A DNA stretch of 64,000 nt, taken from contig WIDE01000134.1 in NCBI GenBank assembly GCA_015039315.1, forward strand, positions 12,979 through 76,978, given 5' to 3'. A model generated the notes under the pieces. The model was given only the letters and a program-made list of their open reading frames with translations. It did not search any database and was not told the origin of the DNA. Positions 1 to 10,362 of this stretch are shown here, in pieces; the first letter of the stretch is position 1; each line of letters begins with the position of its first letter. The DNA is from Clavulina sp. PMI_390. Its lineage: Eukaryota; Basidiomycota; Agaricomycetes; Cantharellales; Hydnaceae. The translations under genes and the position numbers were made by a program.

Positions 1-2219
1 GTCCAGCGAACGACCCTATGTCCAGTGAATTGATTCACTGTGGAGAGCGGGTTGCGGAGTTCAGTCCCACCAAAGCCATCGTTGGACTCCACAAATACTC
101 TCCACTCCTTTTCCGCGACCTCTTGAGCAAATGGAGCAGTTGGTCGTGAGAAGACTTCTTCGTAAATTTGTCGAGTGTTTGAGAATAGAGTGCGACCTCC
201 AGCCTGGGAACCATCTTCAGCCCGAGTGGGGGCTTGGATACAGTAGAACATTTGGAATTGAGGGGGGTTGGAGACAGTCTTCCCAGTTGCGTCCACCTTC
301 GTCTTGAATAGTGCTGGGATATCGAGGTCAGATATGGCAATGGGTATCATGACTACAAATTCAGCTCACCATCGAAATGCATCGACATAGCCTCCCTTGT
401 TAGAGCTGTCAGTAAGGGGCGCATCAGTATGACTGGGTGGGGCTAAAGATCAAAATCCCAACAGACCATTATTTAGATCTGTTGAGGGATCATCCTTCAC
501 TTCAAGCACATCACCAAAGAACCATGGCCTGAAAGATTATCGTGAGCATGAAAAAGAGTCGACAAGACCATCCAATCACTCACGTAACCTTTCCCATCTC
601 ATTGGCCTTCGCCACATATTTTTCCTTGTCAACTCCTCCGAATCCCCGGAAAATGACGAGTGATTGACCCTTGGCGAGCTCCCTAACCTTGTCCATCGGG
701 ACATTCGCCCATGAGGGTTTGGACCCATCTTCTGTAGCAGGCGCTCGTACAAGAAGGCCGAAAGGATGAAGAGGCTCAAATGAGGGCGTTCCTCCGATAT
801 AGTTCTCCCAGCCTTGCATTGCAGGGTCGACCTCGCGGTAGTAGTAGGGACGATCATATCGGTACACGAGCTCGTGAGTCGCAAGATCAATGTCTTGATT
901 GTGCTCAATTGCAAGGGAGCCATCCCGCTTTAGCACAGCTACATTATGCCACTTTTGAGGTTAAAGTCAGATTCGAGCAAGTGCATTGTTCCGAATTGAC
1001 GGGAAGAGACTTACTGGAGTCCGGGCCTTGTCAACTCCAGGGAAAATACGTAAGGCGAATTTGGGTCCGGCATTTGTGTGGTGGTGGATGCTGAGCCGGA
1101 TACTTGTAGGGAAAGCCCGTTGCACAAGTGTAGAGAATTTCTAATATTAGTTTCAAAGGATTCAGTATGGAGAGCAGTATGACCTCGAAGCACAACATAC
1201 CGCTCCGTTAGCCATCATCGTTTTCGCTATGACACCGATATTCTTCTTCCAACCGCGGCGACCGACATTTTCCGAGGGTTGAGAGCCGTCTGGGGACGGT
1301 GAGCGAGACGGAACGCGCTCTAGGTCAAGTTCTAGGAACTTTATGTACCCTTGGTACGTCCGCATAACCCCAGCGTCGGCTTTCACCTGAGCGTCAACAT
1401 CGTAGGCTCCGATATCAATAGAAAGGAAAGCTTCGCGAGTGAACGGCGTTTCGGCGACGTATTGGGCCTCGGAAATATCGCCTTCTTCGATCTTGGAGAT
1501 AATAGGTTCGTCATTCAGCAGATCGCGCACACGGACGAATCGGATATGGGACAATCCCAGCTCTTTGACGAGCGATCGTAAGGCTGCGTTGTATCGGTAC
1601 ACTTGGTCGTCCGGTATACGAAGAAGTTCTATAGGGGGCAAAGTAAGGTCCAAAGTTTCTGTTGGGATGTTTGCCAGAGAAACTAACCACCGTAGACAAT
1701 ACCGTCCGATACTATAGAGAGCTGAGCTCCAGGGCTATACACGTCCTCAATGGAACGGCATATATCGTCAAGTCTTGCGAAATACGGTTAGGTATGCTTC
1801 GTGTTGATCAGGAGAGTTATGGCTCACCTGCGAAGGAAAATCTCCTCTCCAAGATCGGGGAGGACGCCGAGGACCTTCTTGAGGGTGGGGGACTTGAAAG
1901 GGAAAGCTGGAAGCACACTGGAAAGGAATTGATGAGTACAAGAAGGCTGCAGTGAGGATATAATTAAGAGACAAACGGACAGTTGCAGAGGAAGGTTTTT
2001 AGCAATGTGCCATTTGACTTGCGAAGAAAGTAGCTTCCGCCCAGAAATATTGAATTGGTCATCGTCGCCAGTGGTTAGGAGGTAGTTTTCTATAATGGTG
2101 ACCACGCTAGTGACTAGCTCAGATTGTGTTTGAGGTGGTGGGAGTGAAGGTGTGGTCAATTTCGATGACACAATAGACGCAGCCAAGGGTTGAGTGCGGG
2201 ACAAGACTGGAACGGGCAT
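1..2219 (-). CDS. Isocyanide synthase (PvcA/DIT1 family) fused to a TauD-type dioxygenase; 3' end beyond the window
   Basis: The N-terminal part matches the pyoverdine/dityrosine PvcA-DIT1 family, which makes isonitriles from an amino acid and ribulose-5-phosphate. Diagnostic stretches are LPAFPFKSPTLKKVLGVLPD, SDGIVYGELLRIPDDQV (after removing a 59-nt intron) and VQRAFPTSIRLSIHHH near 1090-1140. The chain runs on in frame through WHNVAVLKRDGS into an Fe(II)/2-oxoglutarate dioxygenase domain (HPFGLLVRAPA, SLVIFRGFGG, PWFFGDVLEV). Two introns (61 and 56 nt) then expose MSMHFDALFKTKVDATG, whose H-F-D at 371-379 is the likely iron-binding HxD. The distal His/Arg motif is off the left edge. The start is ATG at 2219; about eight short introns. 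Fusions of these two domains are known in fungi and link to copper-related secondary metabolism (recalled knowledge). No other biosynthetic gene lies to its right; any cluster would extend left. Confidence 0.85.
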
Positions 2220-3701
2220 GCTGCTGGGTGCTTTGATTGTCGTTGGTGATGGATTGAAGACGGGAGTCAGGGGTGGATGATGTTAGGCTGCTATGCGAAA
2301 AGGCTCCTTCTTAAGCTGGGCGGTTGGCCATAGCGCGTTGTTCTCGCAGTGCGCATTTCCGTTATCCAAGGATTTCCAAAGATCTGGTAAACGCCAGGGC
2401 TGCACGTCCAAGACTATGGTATCAAGCTAACTGAACTGGTGAAAGCGACAGATCATGAACTTGAAGCGTCATGAGCGCCTTCCATCCCAGTGGCCTGGGA
2501 GTAAGGAGCAGATCACGGGGCGCAGAAAGCATGATATTAACGACTCTGTTATTGGCGCTTGAGAATCTTTCGACGAATCTAGGTGTTCAAGAACGATCGT
2601 CATGACCCATGCGCGAAGGGGAAATAGAATCCGACGATGTGTCAACAAAGCCACACTACGCGATCTCGGAGAGAGTGGGCGACCCTCACAGAGACGAAGC
2701 ATCAGACGACATCGAATTGTATACTGAAGGCACACATATACAAAATTCGGTGTTGTGTTCGTGGTCCCAACCCAGAGATCCCCACAGGTCATTCTAAAAA
2801 TAGTTTCAGAACGAGTTCCGACGTCGCTCATACAATTTCGACGTCGTAGAGCTAGACTTGTAGATGCATTACTCTGGCGCTTCATTGTGAGGGCAGGCGC
2901 AGATCCGATGAAGTCGCTGCCCAGACTCCAAAAAAACCAAAAAAATCCGTGGCGCGAATTAAACACACCATACTGGAAGGCTTTTGGGGGATTTGGAGAT
3001 TATCCTTGAGTGGAGGGGGCATCAATACGTCCGATGCGCGCTTCACTCTTCATCCAAATCAACTAATGATCCAGTCATGAGTGTCCAGATCAACGCAAAG
3101 AAGGACAACAGCCGCGCGTTCGCGCTCCTCAATCCAGACTTCCAACGTTGGATCATTTAGGCAGTGTGGGAAAGTTCTGTGGCTGAGGTGGCTGGCTATG
3201 GCGCGATGTAGGGACAAACACGCTCCCCCCTAGATGCTACAGATCGAAAGTGAAGTGGTATGTAGAGCATACCAGACTTCCGTAGCCCGAAAGGACAGAC
3301 AATCAGTCAGACTGCCAAGAGGTCAGCTAGAGAAGCTTACCCCACAATAAGACTCGACTCGGATAGACTTGATGAAAGAGGTCATTTGCGCGGAAGCAAC
3401 GATTTCCGTGGCTTTCACTATGCGTTCTCCCTAACGGCTCCTGATCTTCGATGAAGAGATCCAGGCTGGTGCTGCATCCTTAATTGTCGTCGTGTCCTCC
3501 GTTTAGACGGTGCCGAAGAAGGAAGAAATGACAGCAAAGCGTGGGACAAAACGTTGGGGAGGCAACAACAAACACGTCGCAGACCACCTTTGACCCACTG
3601 TTTATTTTGAAAGCCGGGTTCCAGCGTTTTCGGTATCCATCCAATTTCTGCAAGCTACTATATGCCTCCCCATTCTTGACTTCAGTGCATCACTTAGAGT
3701 T
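2220..3701. other. Intergenic region between divergent isocyanide synthase and F-box gene 1
   Basis: About 1.5 kb separates two divergent starts and must hold both promoters. Open frames here (for example 2469-2966 minus) start at non-ATG codons and give low-complexity, unfamiliar products. I see no convincing gene, repeat or RNA. Confidence 0.5.
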
Positions 3702-4991
3702 ATGGCACACATCAACCTCCTTCCTGTGGAGATCTTCCAAGCTATCTTCGCACTGTGTTCACTTGAGTCTCCGGGTCACTCTCCCCCATATCAGATCGAC
3801 TCTACTCGATCTAGGCAACATCTTGCTATACCTTTGGCCATCAGCTCCGTTTGTAGCCATTGGCGTTCTATCGCTCTCTCGACCAGCTTCCTTTGGTCCA
3901 AGGTCGTCGTTCATATCCCTGATGGCGCCCTGCAGCCTTCGGAGCGAGATATGACGACTATAAATTGGCAGCTAAAGCGAATAGGAAGCTTTTCGATTGA
4001 TATGACAATAGTGTCCTGCAGTCCCGCCCCCGTTGCATGCTCATGGGGCTTCTTCCTTCGCCTTTTCCCCCAATGTCATTTCATCAATCTTACGCTTCAT
4101 ATATCTCACTGCAGTGATATTTTCCCTCTCTGTGACCCTATGCCTCGTTTGAGAACGCTGTCCATCGACATAATAGGTCCATCCCTGAGGTCCCATCCTC
4201 CTATACTTCAGGAATCCAGCTGTGCGCCCTCGCTTCAAGAAGTTCGGTTGAACAAATCATCTTCGCTCATGTTGGAAAGCTTATCTTCCTCAATCTTGAA
4301 GCATCTTTGTATCGACACTATTGACTGGGAGGAGTTCCCTGCCCTGTACAAGCTTCTCAGATCTTCTGCTCAGTCGTTGATCAGTTTATCAATGCCCTCC
4401 GCCTTCGAGGACGACGAGGAGCTCCAGTACCCTGCTTCCCCTCTTGAGCTCCCTAATCTCGAATCCCTCACCGTGGAGGATTGCGAGCTTGACCTCCTGG
4501 TCAAAACTCCTTCACTACGGCGCCTCTGCTGCTTCCGTTATAGGGGAGTGATCGACGACAGCGATTTGCCTTCCATTCGAGAGCTGTCCTTACCGTGTCC
4601 CGTTCTGGGATTCCATACGGGTCGACTCTGGATACCTCCCAGTTGGACGCGAGAGGTTGAAACATTGTGTCTCTCACACTTGAATGGAATCAAGATTACT
4701 GGCCTGTGCACTACGCTATGCGGACGCCAGGAAGTTCAACTCGAGACGGATGCCAAGCCTGACTTCATGTGCTTCCCTCAACTCAAGGTGCTCGACTTTG
4801 CCATGAATCGGAGTTGGCGACACAGGCCAACGGAGGCGCAGAATATCCTGCAGGATCTTGCAATTATATTGGAGCACAGGCCAAACTTGCTCCTTCATAT
4901 CGAGCAAGACCTTATCGATCAAGCAGGGGAGCGGGCGTTTGATGTGTTTGCACCCTTCGGAAGTCGGGTGTCAGTTTCGCTGGATGATTGA
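3702..4991 (+). CDS. F-box/LRR-like protein, tandem copy 1
   Basis: A single-exon 429-residue protein. It begins MAHINLLPVEIFQAIFALCS, a standard F-box opening, followed about 40 residues later by LAISSVCSHWRSIALSTSFLW, the second half of the fungal F-box-like fold. The remainder contains leucine-rich segments such as LPNLESLTVEDCELDLLV, usual for substrate-binding regions of basidiomycete F-box proteins. Such proteins act as substrate receptors of SCF ubiquitin ligases; the target cannot be read from sequence. It is the first of three head-to-tail paralogues (next at 5630 and 8655) sharing start, length and most conserved blocks. This copy is the most diverged: it lacks the S/TTTTG(Q/D)DIPYPP segment seen in the other two and its 3' flank is not recognisably shared. 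Confidence 0.85.
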   Translation: MAHINLLPVEIFQAIFALCSLESPGHSPPYQIDSTRSRQHLAIPLAISSVCSHWRSIALSTSFLWSKVVVHIPDGALQPSERDMTTINWQLKRIGSFSIDMTIVSCSPAPVACSWGFFLRLFPQCHFINLTLHISHCSDIFPLCDPMPRLRTLSIDIIGPSLRSHPPILQESSCAPSLQEVRLNKSSSLMLESLSSSILKHLCIDTIDWEEFPALYKLLRSSAQSLISLSMPSAFEDDEELQYPASPLELPNLESLTVEDCELDLLVKTPSLRRLCCFRYRGVIDDSDLPSIRELSLPCPVLGFHTGRLWIPPSWTREVETLCLSHLNGIKITGLCTTLCGRQEVQLETDAKPDFMCFPQLKVLDFAMNRSWRHRPTEAQNILQDLAIILEHRPNLLLHIEQDLIDQAGERAFDVFAPFGSRVSVSLDD

Positions 4992-5629
4992 TCCTGGATT
5001 GTGGTTAGATTTGACCGAGGGTTGCACTGGTCGTAGCCGGTTACTAGTAGAATAAGCCGGGGGAAAAGAGTCGGGTTGTGGCAGACTTCCCTGTCCATGA
5101 CGGCCATATTATGGTCATTCCGTGCAAAAACACGTAGTTGCTGGTGCGGCCAAGCCTTTCACCCATCCCTTGCTTCATACTCTTTTGTTGACCTTGATCC
5201 ACACCCTACACCTCTGTTATATGAAAAAGACCCCCTAATTAGGTTATCCAGATTCTGCATGCCTATAGCGTCACTGAGATTTGAGCGTGAGGGCAATGCA
5301 GTGGGGAAGTAGCACGCACTGGAGGAGTGGCAACTCCGTTGTAGACTCGGCTGTGAGCTAATAATAATCACCACCTTACGAAGAGGGTGACAACCGAAAA
5401 CATAGGTTGATTCGTCAGTCACTCGGCTACTGCTTTGAGCAACTCCATCGGGAGTCCTCCGTCCCGCAAGCAAAAATGAACCGGACCACACCGACGGAAC
5501 CGTTCTATTTTGCGCGCGGGAGTAATCTCGCACAGCGACTCTGTAGACTATAATATCTTAGGAAGGCGTACCCAAGTCCACGAGTTCTTTTGCTTCGCCC
5601 CTTACCTTGTCGTCGAATTGCCCAGAGCA
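4992..5629. other. Intergenic region between F-box copies 1 and 2
   Basis: Holds the 3' end of copy 1 and the promoter of copy 2. In-frame codons continue upstream of the copy 2 ATG, but the ATG at 5630 is favoured because all three paralogues start with MAH(I/V)NLLP. No separate gene seen. Confidence 0.5.
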
Positions 5630-6919
5630 ATGGCACACGTCAACTTACTCCCTATCGAAATCCTCAGATATATCTTCACACTTACCTCACTTGGACCCCT
5701 CAGGCTGGGCTACCTTCGTCCTCCGTACATAACGGGATCTACTCGATCCCAACTTCTTACTTTACCTTTGGCCATTAGCTCTGTCTGTGGTTACTGGCGC
5801 GCTACTGCTTTTTCAACAGGTTTTCTCTGGTCTGTGATGATTGTCCATATCCAAAGCGGCGATCTTCAGCCATCTGAGCGAGACACAGCGGCCATAACAT
5901 GGCAGTTGCAGCGAGTAGGATATTGCCCAATCGATTTGATAATCGAGGTTACCGAATACACTCTACCTACATCCTCATGGGACATCTTGACTCGTCTTTT
6001 CCCCCGATGCCATTCGTTGACGTTGACTATTCTTGCCTCGCACTACGACCACTTATTCCCTCTCCATGATCTTATGCCGGATGTGAAGATAATCTCCATC
6101 TATATTATTGGATCTTGTTCTTCTATCCATCTTCCCATACTCTCTGCTCCCAGCGCTGCCCCATGCCTTGAGGAGCTCAGGCTACACACGCTTTCTCCGC
6201 CAATGTTGGAAACTGTGCCTTTCGTGACACTGAAGCATTTCCAAGTTGAATCAATCCACCCTCAGGATTTCCCTGCTCTTTACGAGCACCTAAGCCTTCC
6301 CAGGTCACTCACTAGTTTAGTCATCCCCACCACCACTACGGGTGACGACATCCCATACCCTCCTACTCCTCTTCAACTCCCAGATCTCAAAACTCTCACC
6401 ATAGAAGATTGCCAACTCGATCGATTGATCAACTCCCCTTCACTCCAACACCTCTCTTGCCTATTCTATGCCAGAATGATTGACGATAGTGATGTGCCGC
6501 TCATTCAACATCTTACATTGTCCCACCCCATTGTCAAATTTGATGGAGTAGAGCCTTCGACCCCTCCAAAATGGACTCAAGAAGTCAAGACGCTTTACAT
6601 ATCTCATTTGGATGTCAACAGCATTTCTAGCCTCAGAGCTGCACTGTGTGCGTTGAAGCCGCGTGAGCAAGAGGCTGAAGCGACTCTCAGACACAAATTC
6701 ATGTATTTTCCACACCTTCAAGAGCTCACCGCCTGTGTGAGGCATGTTCACCAATTGGAGTCGACCAATGCACAGTTTGTCCTGAGGGACCTTGTCGCCA
6801 TCCTGGAGCAAAGGGCGGACTTGCATTTGCACTATCAAGGGGAGCTTGTGTCCAGGGCCGGGGATCAAGCCTCTGATGTGTTCACGCCTTTTGAGGGACG
6901 GGTATCAGCTGTCCAGTAA
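5630..6919 (+). CDS. F-box/LRR-like protein, tandem copy 2
   Basis: A single-exon 429-residue protein starting MAHVNLLPIEILRYIFTL, an F-box, with LAISSVCGYWRATAFSTGFL completing the domain. Leucine-rich stretches follow (LPDLKTLTIEDCQLDRLI and others). It is markedly closer to copy 3 than to copy 1: both have the conserved ...TTTTG-x-DIPYPP..PL-x-LP block, SSLRA-(A/T)-LCALKPR, and the shared 3' flank. It probably acts as an SCF substrate receptor by family resemblance. An upstream in-frame extension exists, but the paralogue alignment supports the ATG at 5630. The reading frame is intact with no sign of decay. Confidence 0.85.
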   Translation: MAHVNLLPIEILRYIFTLTSLGPLRLGYLRPPYITGSTRSQLLTLPLAISSVCGYWRATAFSTGFLWSVMIVHIQSGDLQPSERDTAAITWQLQRVGYCPIDLIIEVTEYTLPTSSWDILTRLFPRCHSLTLTILASHYDHLFPLHDLMPDVKIISIYIIGSCSSIHLPILSAPSAAPCLEELRLHTLSPPMLETVPFVTLKHFQVESIHPQDFPALYEHLSLPRSLTSLVIPTTTTGDDIPYPPTPLQLPDLKTLTIEDCQLDRLINSPSLQHLSCLFYARMIDDSDVPLIQHLTLSHPIVKFDGVEPSTPPKWTQEVKTLYISHLDVNSISSLRAALCALKPREQEAEATLRHKFMYFPHLQELTACVRHVHQLESTNAQFVLRDLVAILEQRADLHLHYQGELVSRAGDQASDVFTPFEGRVSAVQ

Positions 6920-7005
6920 GACCCTTGGGCTAGGTTTGAGATTCGGGTCAGGTGATGTTGCCCTGGATCCTGTAGCATAAATGAGAGAGACGAAAGCTGA
7001 AGGGG

Positions 7006-7130
7006 TCATATTATTACCAAGCTCAGGTGTAAGCCCGATGCTTATCTACGGAAGAGTGTAAACAGGAAACAAGATGTACGTAGTGTGTAGAGTGGATATT
7101 TGTGAAGAAAAAACCAGAATACAATAATTA
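7006..7130 (+). repeat. Duplicated 3' flank of the F-box genes, unit 1
   Basis: About 125 bp downstream of copy 2 is similar to 10034-10164 downstream of copy 3. Shared landmarks, in order, are TGTAAGCCC, GATGTACGT/AATGTACGT followed by GTGTGTAG, and GATACACTAATT-like ends. Similarity beyond the coding region shows that copies 2 and 3 arose by segmental duplication including the terminator region. Confidence 0.7.
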
Positions 7131-7204
7131 TGGACGTGGAATGTGGGGGTTATCCGCTGGAACGGGGGGTGGAAGGCGGAAGGTGGAGAACGTGCTCAGT
7201 TAGA

Positions 7205-7711
7205 CTATCGTCCCGCGTGGTCGATAATAGGGTGCGTTATGGGAGAAGCTAGCTCCGCGAGAATGAACGCCTCATATTTGTCCGCGGCTACAGTCATGTT
7301 CTCCGTCGTAGCATCGACGCCGTGAGCGGACAGAGCTTCCTGGATCGGCTCCTGGAAGGAAGCCTGCATGTCCAGTGGCACAAAGTCAAAGAACTCAGCG
7401 AGACCGAGAGTGGTCAGGTAGACCAAGCTGACCACCGCGACAGGGATCACGATGTCTCGGACTCGCTTTTGGTTGGGGGTAAGATGTCTTCGGTTGAGCT
7501 CTGCGCGAACGGCCTTGAGCTTATCCCTCTTGGAGAAGATTTTGTAGCCCTTGAACGCTGCGATGGGAGCGGTGAGGCCGCCGGTGAGAAACATGGAGGT
7601 GCCAGACCAGCAGAGGCCAGTTATATAGGATGCGATGGACCGCCGAAGCCCAACTTCCTCGTGGACGAGATGAGCGTTGCTCCAGCCGACGATTTCTTGC
7701 TCAAATTTCAT
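7205..7711 (-). CDS. Small hypothetical membrane protein with two predicted helices
   Basis: A single-exon 168-residue protein from ATG 7711 (MKFEQEIVGWSN). I do not recognise the family. Two hydrophobic segments are visible: residues about 28-53 (SYITGLCWSGTSMFLTGG and onward) and about 88-110 (DIVIPVAVVSLVYLTTLGL). A basic stretch (SKRDKLKAVRAELNRR) lies between them, and a polar C-terminal tail of about 55 residues contains AADKYEAFILAELASP. This suggests a hairpin membrane protein with a charged loop. It lies on the opposite strand inside the F-box array, between copies 2 and 3, and converges on copy 2 with a gap of about 285 bp. Coding is supported by a long clean frame, an ATG start and the amphipathic layout; the function is unknown. 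Confidence 0.6.
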   Translation of the reverse strand: MKFEQEIVGWSNAHLVHEEVGLRRSIASYITGLCWSGTSMFLTGGLTAPIAAFKGYKIFSKRDKLKAVRAELNRRHLTPNQKRVRDIVIPVAVVSLVYLTTLGLAEFFDFVPLDMQASFQEPIQEALSAHGVDATTENMTVAADKYEAFILAELASPITHPIIDHAGR

Positions 7712-8654
7712 GAGATGATTCGGTGGGTTGTTTGATGGATGGGTTAGTTGGTTGGTTCTTGGATAGGTGTTGGATGGGTGTTGGCTGGCATCTTGTTGGT
7801 GAGGTTTTTATACGAGTCATGCTGGCTGTGCCTATGACGCACTGGCGCTGCTGGCAAAAGCTAATCAGTAGCCCCTGTCCGTCGTGTTCCAGGCGAGTAT
7901 GTGTGCAAGACTCTTGCATGGGACCGCCCTTCAGAGAGCTAATCGATATGCAAATGTCAGTCATCTCAAGGTGCCTTCCAATGCCGCGCCTTTTCTTATT
8001 TTAGGCGATCTGCTGTGCTCTAAGAAATTGATGAGGACATTTGTGCACAGACACGCACGGCTTCTGATCAAGGTAGCTCATTCTGTGCATCGCCTCTTTC
8101 GACGTCTCGATCTCGAGCTTCGAACGCCTCGTTAATCTTCATTGGATATACGAGCAAGGCTTGCTGTTCGGTGAAAGGATTTATTGGGAAATCGTAACCT
8201 TGCGCTAACCGCCCCTAGATTAGGCTGTGTCAATGTTGAGGAGGACCACCAGACTAATAGACGTCACGAGGAATCGGAGAGGTGGTAGCAGGGGGAGATA
8301 GTGGACACAGAGAGATTCCCAGCCCCATATATAGGATCAATCCAAAAAGCCACCTCAGAATGGCGACAGAAAGGTCGGGTGGAAAAGATAATTTCAATAT
8401 GGAGGATGGTGGGAATCCAATGCTCCTCGTCACCATGCTGGCTTCAACGTCACAGTAACCTCTTACGCGCTCCCCAACAGAGCCGTTTTTCTCCCCAATA
8501 AGCAGAACTGGGTTAGACTTCACCAAAACCCTTCTACTTTTCACACGGGAGAAACGTGAAGCCCCAGCTCTTGCCAGCTGGTGTTGGGCGTACAAAATTC
8601 CACAAGTTATTTAGCTTCACTGCTCATATCCCCTCATCGAAATCACTCAGAGTA
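7712..8654. other. Divergent intergenic region, TG-rich just upstream of the membrane protein
   Basis: Serves as promoter region for the minus-strand membrane protein and plus-strand F-box copy 3. Positions about 7725-7800 are a degenerate GGTTGGTT/GGATGG-type simple repeat. Short open frames on both strands look like chance. No further gene is supported. Confidence 0.5.
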
Positions 8655-9947
8655 ATGGCACACATCAACTTGCTCCCTGTCGAAATCCTCCAATACATCT
8701 TCACACTAGGCTCGCTTGGACCTCTCAGCCTGGGCCATCTTCGCTCCCTATATCGTGTCGGTCCTCGGCAGCATCTAATTTTGCCTTTAGCCATTAGCTC
8801 TGTCTGTGGATACTGGCGTGCTATTGCTCTTTCAACAGGCCTCCTGTGGTCTACAGTGGTTTTATACCTCCCTGGTAGTGACATGCAGCCATTTCAACAA
8901 AATACGGCGGTCATAGCCTTGCAGCTGCAGCGGGTAGGGAACTGCCCGATTGATATGGTAGTAGAATCTAACAGCCCCTCCCCTGCCACATCCTCGTTGG
9001 AGTACCTCCTTCCCCTTTTCCCTCGATGTCGCTCATTGGTGCTTACTCTTTACCGAGCCCAGTATAGCGAGATTTTCCCCCTCAGTAATCTTATGCCACA
9101 TTTGAAGTTGGTTTCCATTTATCTGATTGGGTCATCGCTGTATCCCGACCTGCCCATACTCTGTGACCCTAGCGTCGCTCCATCTCTTGAAGAGGTCAAA
9201 CTAGACGCTCTATCTTCTCCCATGCTACCAACGCTGTCCTCGTCGAAGCTAAAACATATCCAGGTTGGATCAGTTCGCCCTCAGGACTTCCCTACACTAT
9301 ACGAATTCATCAGGTCAGCTAGGACATTGATCAGCTTAGTCATTCCATCTACCACCACAGGGCAAGACATTCCATACCCTCCTTGCCCGCTTGAACTCCC
9401 CAATCTCGAAACCCTCACCGTAGAAGACTGCGAATTCAATCTCTTGATCGCATGCCCTTCACTACATCGACTCTATTGCACATACTATCTCAGGAAAATC
9501 GATGACAGCGACGTGCCGTTAATTCGACATCTCACCTTACCGCACCCCATCATGAAAATGAATAGGGATGAGGCTTGGATCCCTCCCATGTGGACCAGAG
9601 AAGTTGAGACGCTCTCTGTCTCTCATTTGAGCGGTCATAGCATTTCTAGCCTCAGAGCTACGTTGTGCGCCTTGAAGCCACGTCAGGGAGAGGTTGAGGC
9701 TGATGCCAACCAAGAGTTCATGCACTTTCCCAGCCTTAAAGAACTCGAACTCAGTATGATGGCTGCTTGGGCATTTCAGCCAACGGACGCAAAGTCTGTA
9801 CTGAAGGACCTTATCACCATTGTGGAGCATCGGGCAGACTTGCAGCTCCGCGTCCAGGAGCAGCTCGTTAGCAAGGCCGGAGAGGGAGGGGTTGATGTGT
9901 TTGTGCCTTATGGAGACCGTGTATCAATCTTTTCCGTAGGGGATTAA
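8655..9947 (+). CDS. F-box/LRR-like protein, tandem copy 3
   Basis: A single-exon 430-residue protein starting MAHINLLPVEILQYIFTLGS (F-box), continued by LAISSVCGYWRAIALSTGLLW. Leucine-rich segments follow, for example LPNLETLTVEDCEFNLLI and SLKELELSMMAAW. It is the last member of the head-to-tail F-box array and closest to copy 2 in sequence and 3' flank. It converges on MED14; about 415 bp separate the two stop codons. By family it would be an SCF ubiquitin-ligase receptor with unknown target. The frame is intact. The ATG at 8655 was chosen because it aligns with the other two copies, although in-frame codons extend upstream. Confidence 0.85.
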   Translation: MAHINLLPVEILQYIFTLGSLGPLSLGHLRSLYRVGPRQHLILPLAISSVCGYWRAIALSTGLLWSTVVLYLPGSDMQPFQQNTAVIALQLQRVGNCPIDMVVESNSPSPATSSLEYLLPLFPRCRSLVLTLYRAQYSEIFPLSNLMPHLKLVSIYLIGSSLYPDLPILCDPSVAPSLEEVKLDALSSPMLPTLSSSKLKHIQVGSVRPQDFPTLYEFIRSARTLISLVIPSTTTGQDIPYPPCPLELPNLETLTVEDCEFNLLIACPSLHRLYCTYYLRKIDDSDVPLIRHLTLPHPIMKMNRDEAWIPPMWTREVETLSVSHLSGHSISSLRATLCALKPRQGEVEADANQEFMHFPSLKELELSMMAAWAFQPTDAKSVLKDLITIVEHRADLQLRVQEQLVSKAGEGGVDVFVPYGDRVSIFSVGD

Positions 9948-10033
9948 GCACGGTTCAGTATTTGGGCAAAGCGGTGTCATTTTGGGATCTTGTTGCGCAA
10001 GAGTTCAGGTAGACAAAAGTCAAACCGGAACAG

Positions 10034-10164
10034 TGTCATTGTATTACCTCAAGCTTACATGTAAGCCCATGCTTGTTCATGGAAGAGGACATAGGAGAAA
10101 ACAAAATGTACGTGGTGTGTAGTGTGAGGACAGGTTGCGAGCGAAAGAAATAAGGATACACTAA
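10034..10164 (+). repeat. Duplicated 3' flank of the F-box genes, unit 2
   Basis: This is the counterpart of 7006-7130, lying about 90 bp after the copy 3 stop. It carries the same ordered motifs (TGTAAGCCC, ATGTACGTGGTGTGTAG, GATACACTAATT). It marks the 3' edge of the duplicated F-box unit. Confidence 0.7.
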
Positions 10165-10362
10165 TTGGACAGACTCGTAAAGTCAATGACGACGAGTTGG
10201 ACCCCATCATAGGGGGATTGGATGATGTGTAAAAAAAAGCGTGATGGGGGTATAATATCATGCATAAAGAAAGGAAGAAGGGGGCCATGACGCCAGAAAA
10301 ACGGAGGCGTGGATACAAAAGCGTCATGGGGTGAATGAGACGAGTAAGCAAACAGCGCGAGC

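Noticed and set aside
423..431. H-T-D codons that look like a dioxygenase iron motif
   Set aside because: They lie in a frame that cannot be joined to the downstream domain. Treating the region as a 61-nt intron instead gives MHFD at 371-379 in the correct frame and position.
2469..2966. 165-codon open frame on the minus strand
   Set aside because: It begins at GTG, has no ATG in a useful place, resembles nothing known and lies in a divergent promoter region.
7725..7800. TGG-rich stretch considered as a telomere-like or tandem repeat
   Set aside because: It is irregular, with no fixed unit, and is best described as low-complexity promoter sequence.
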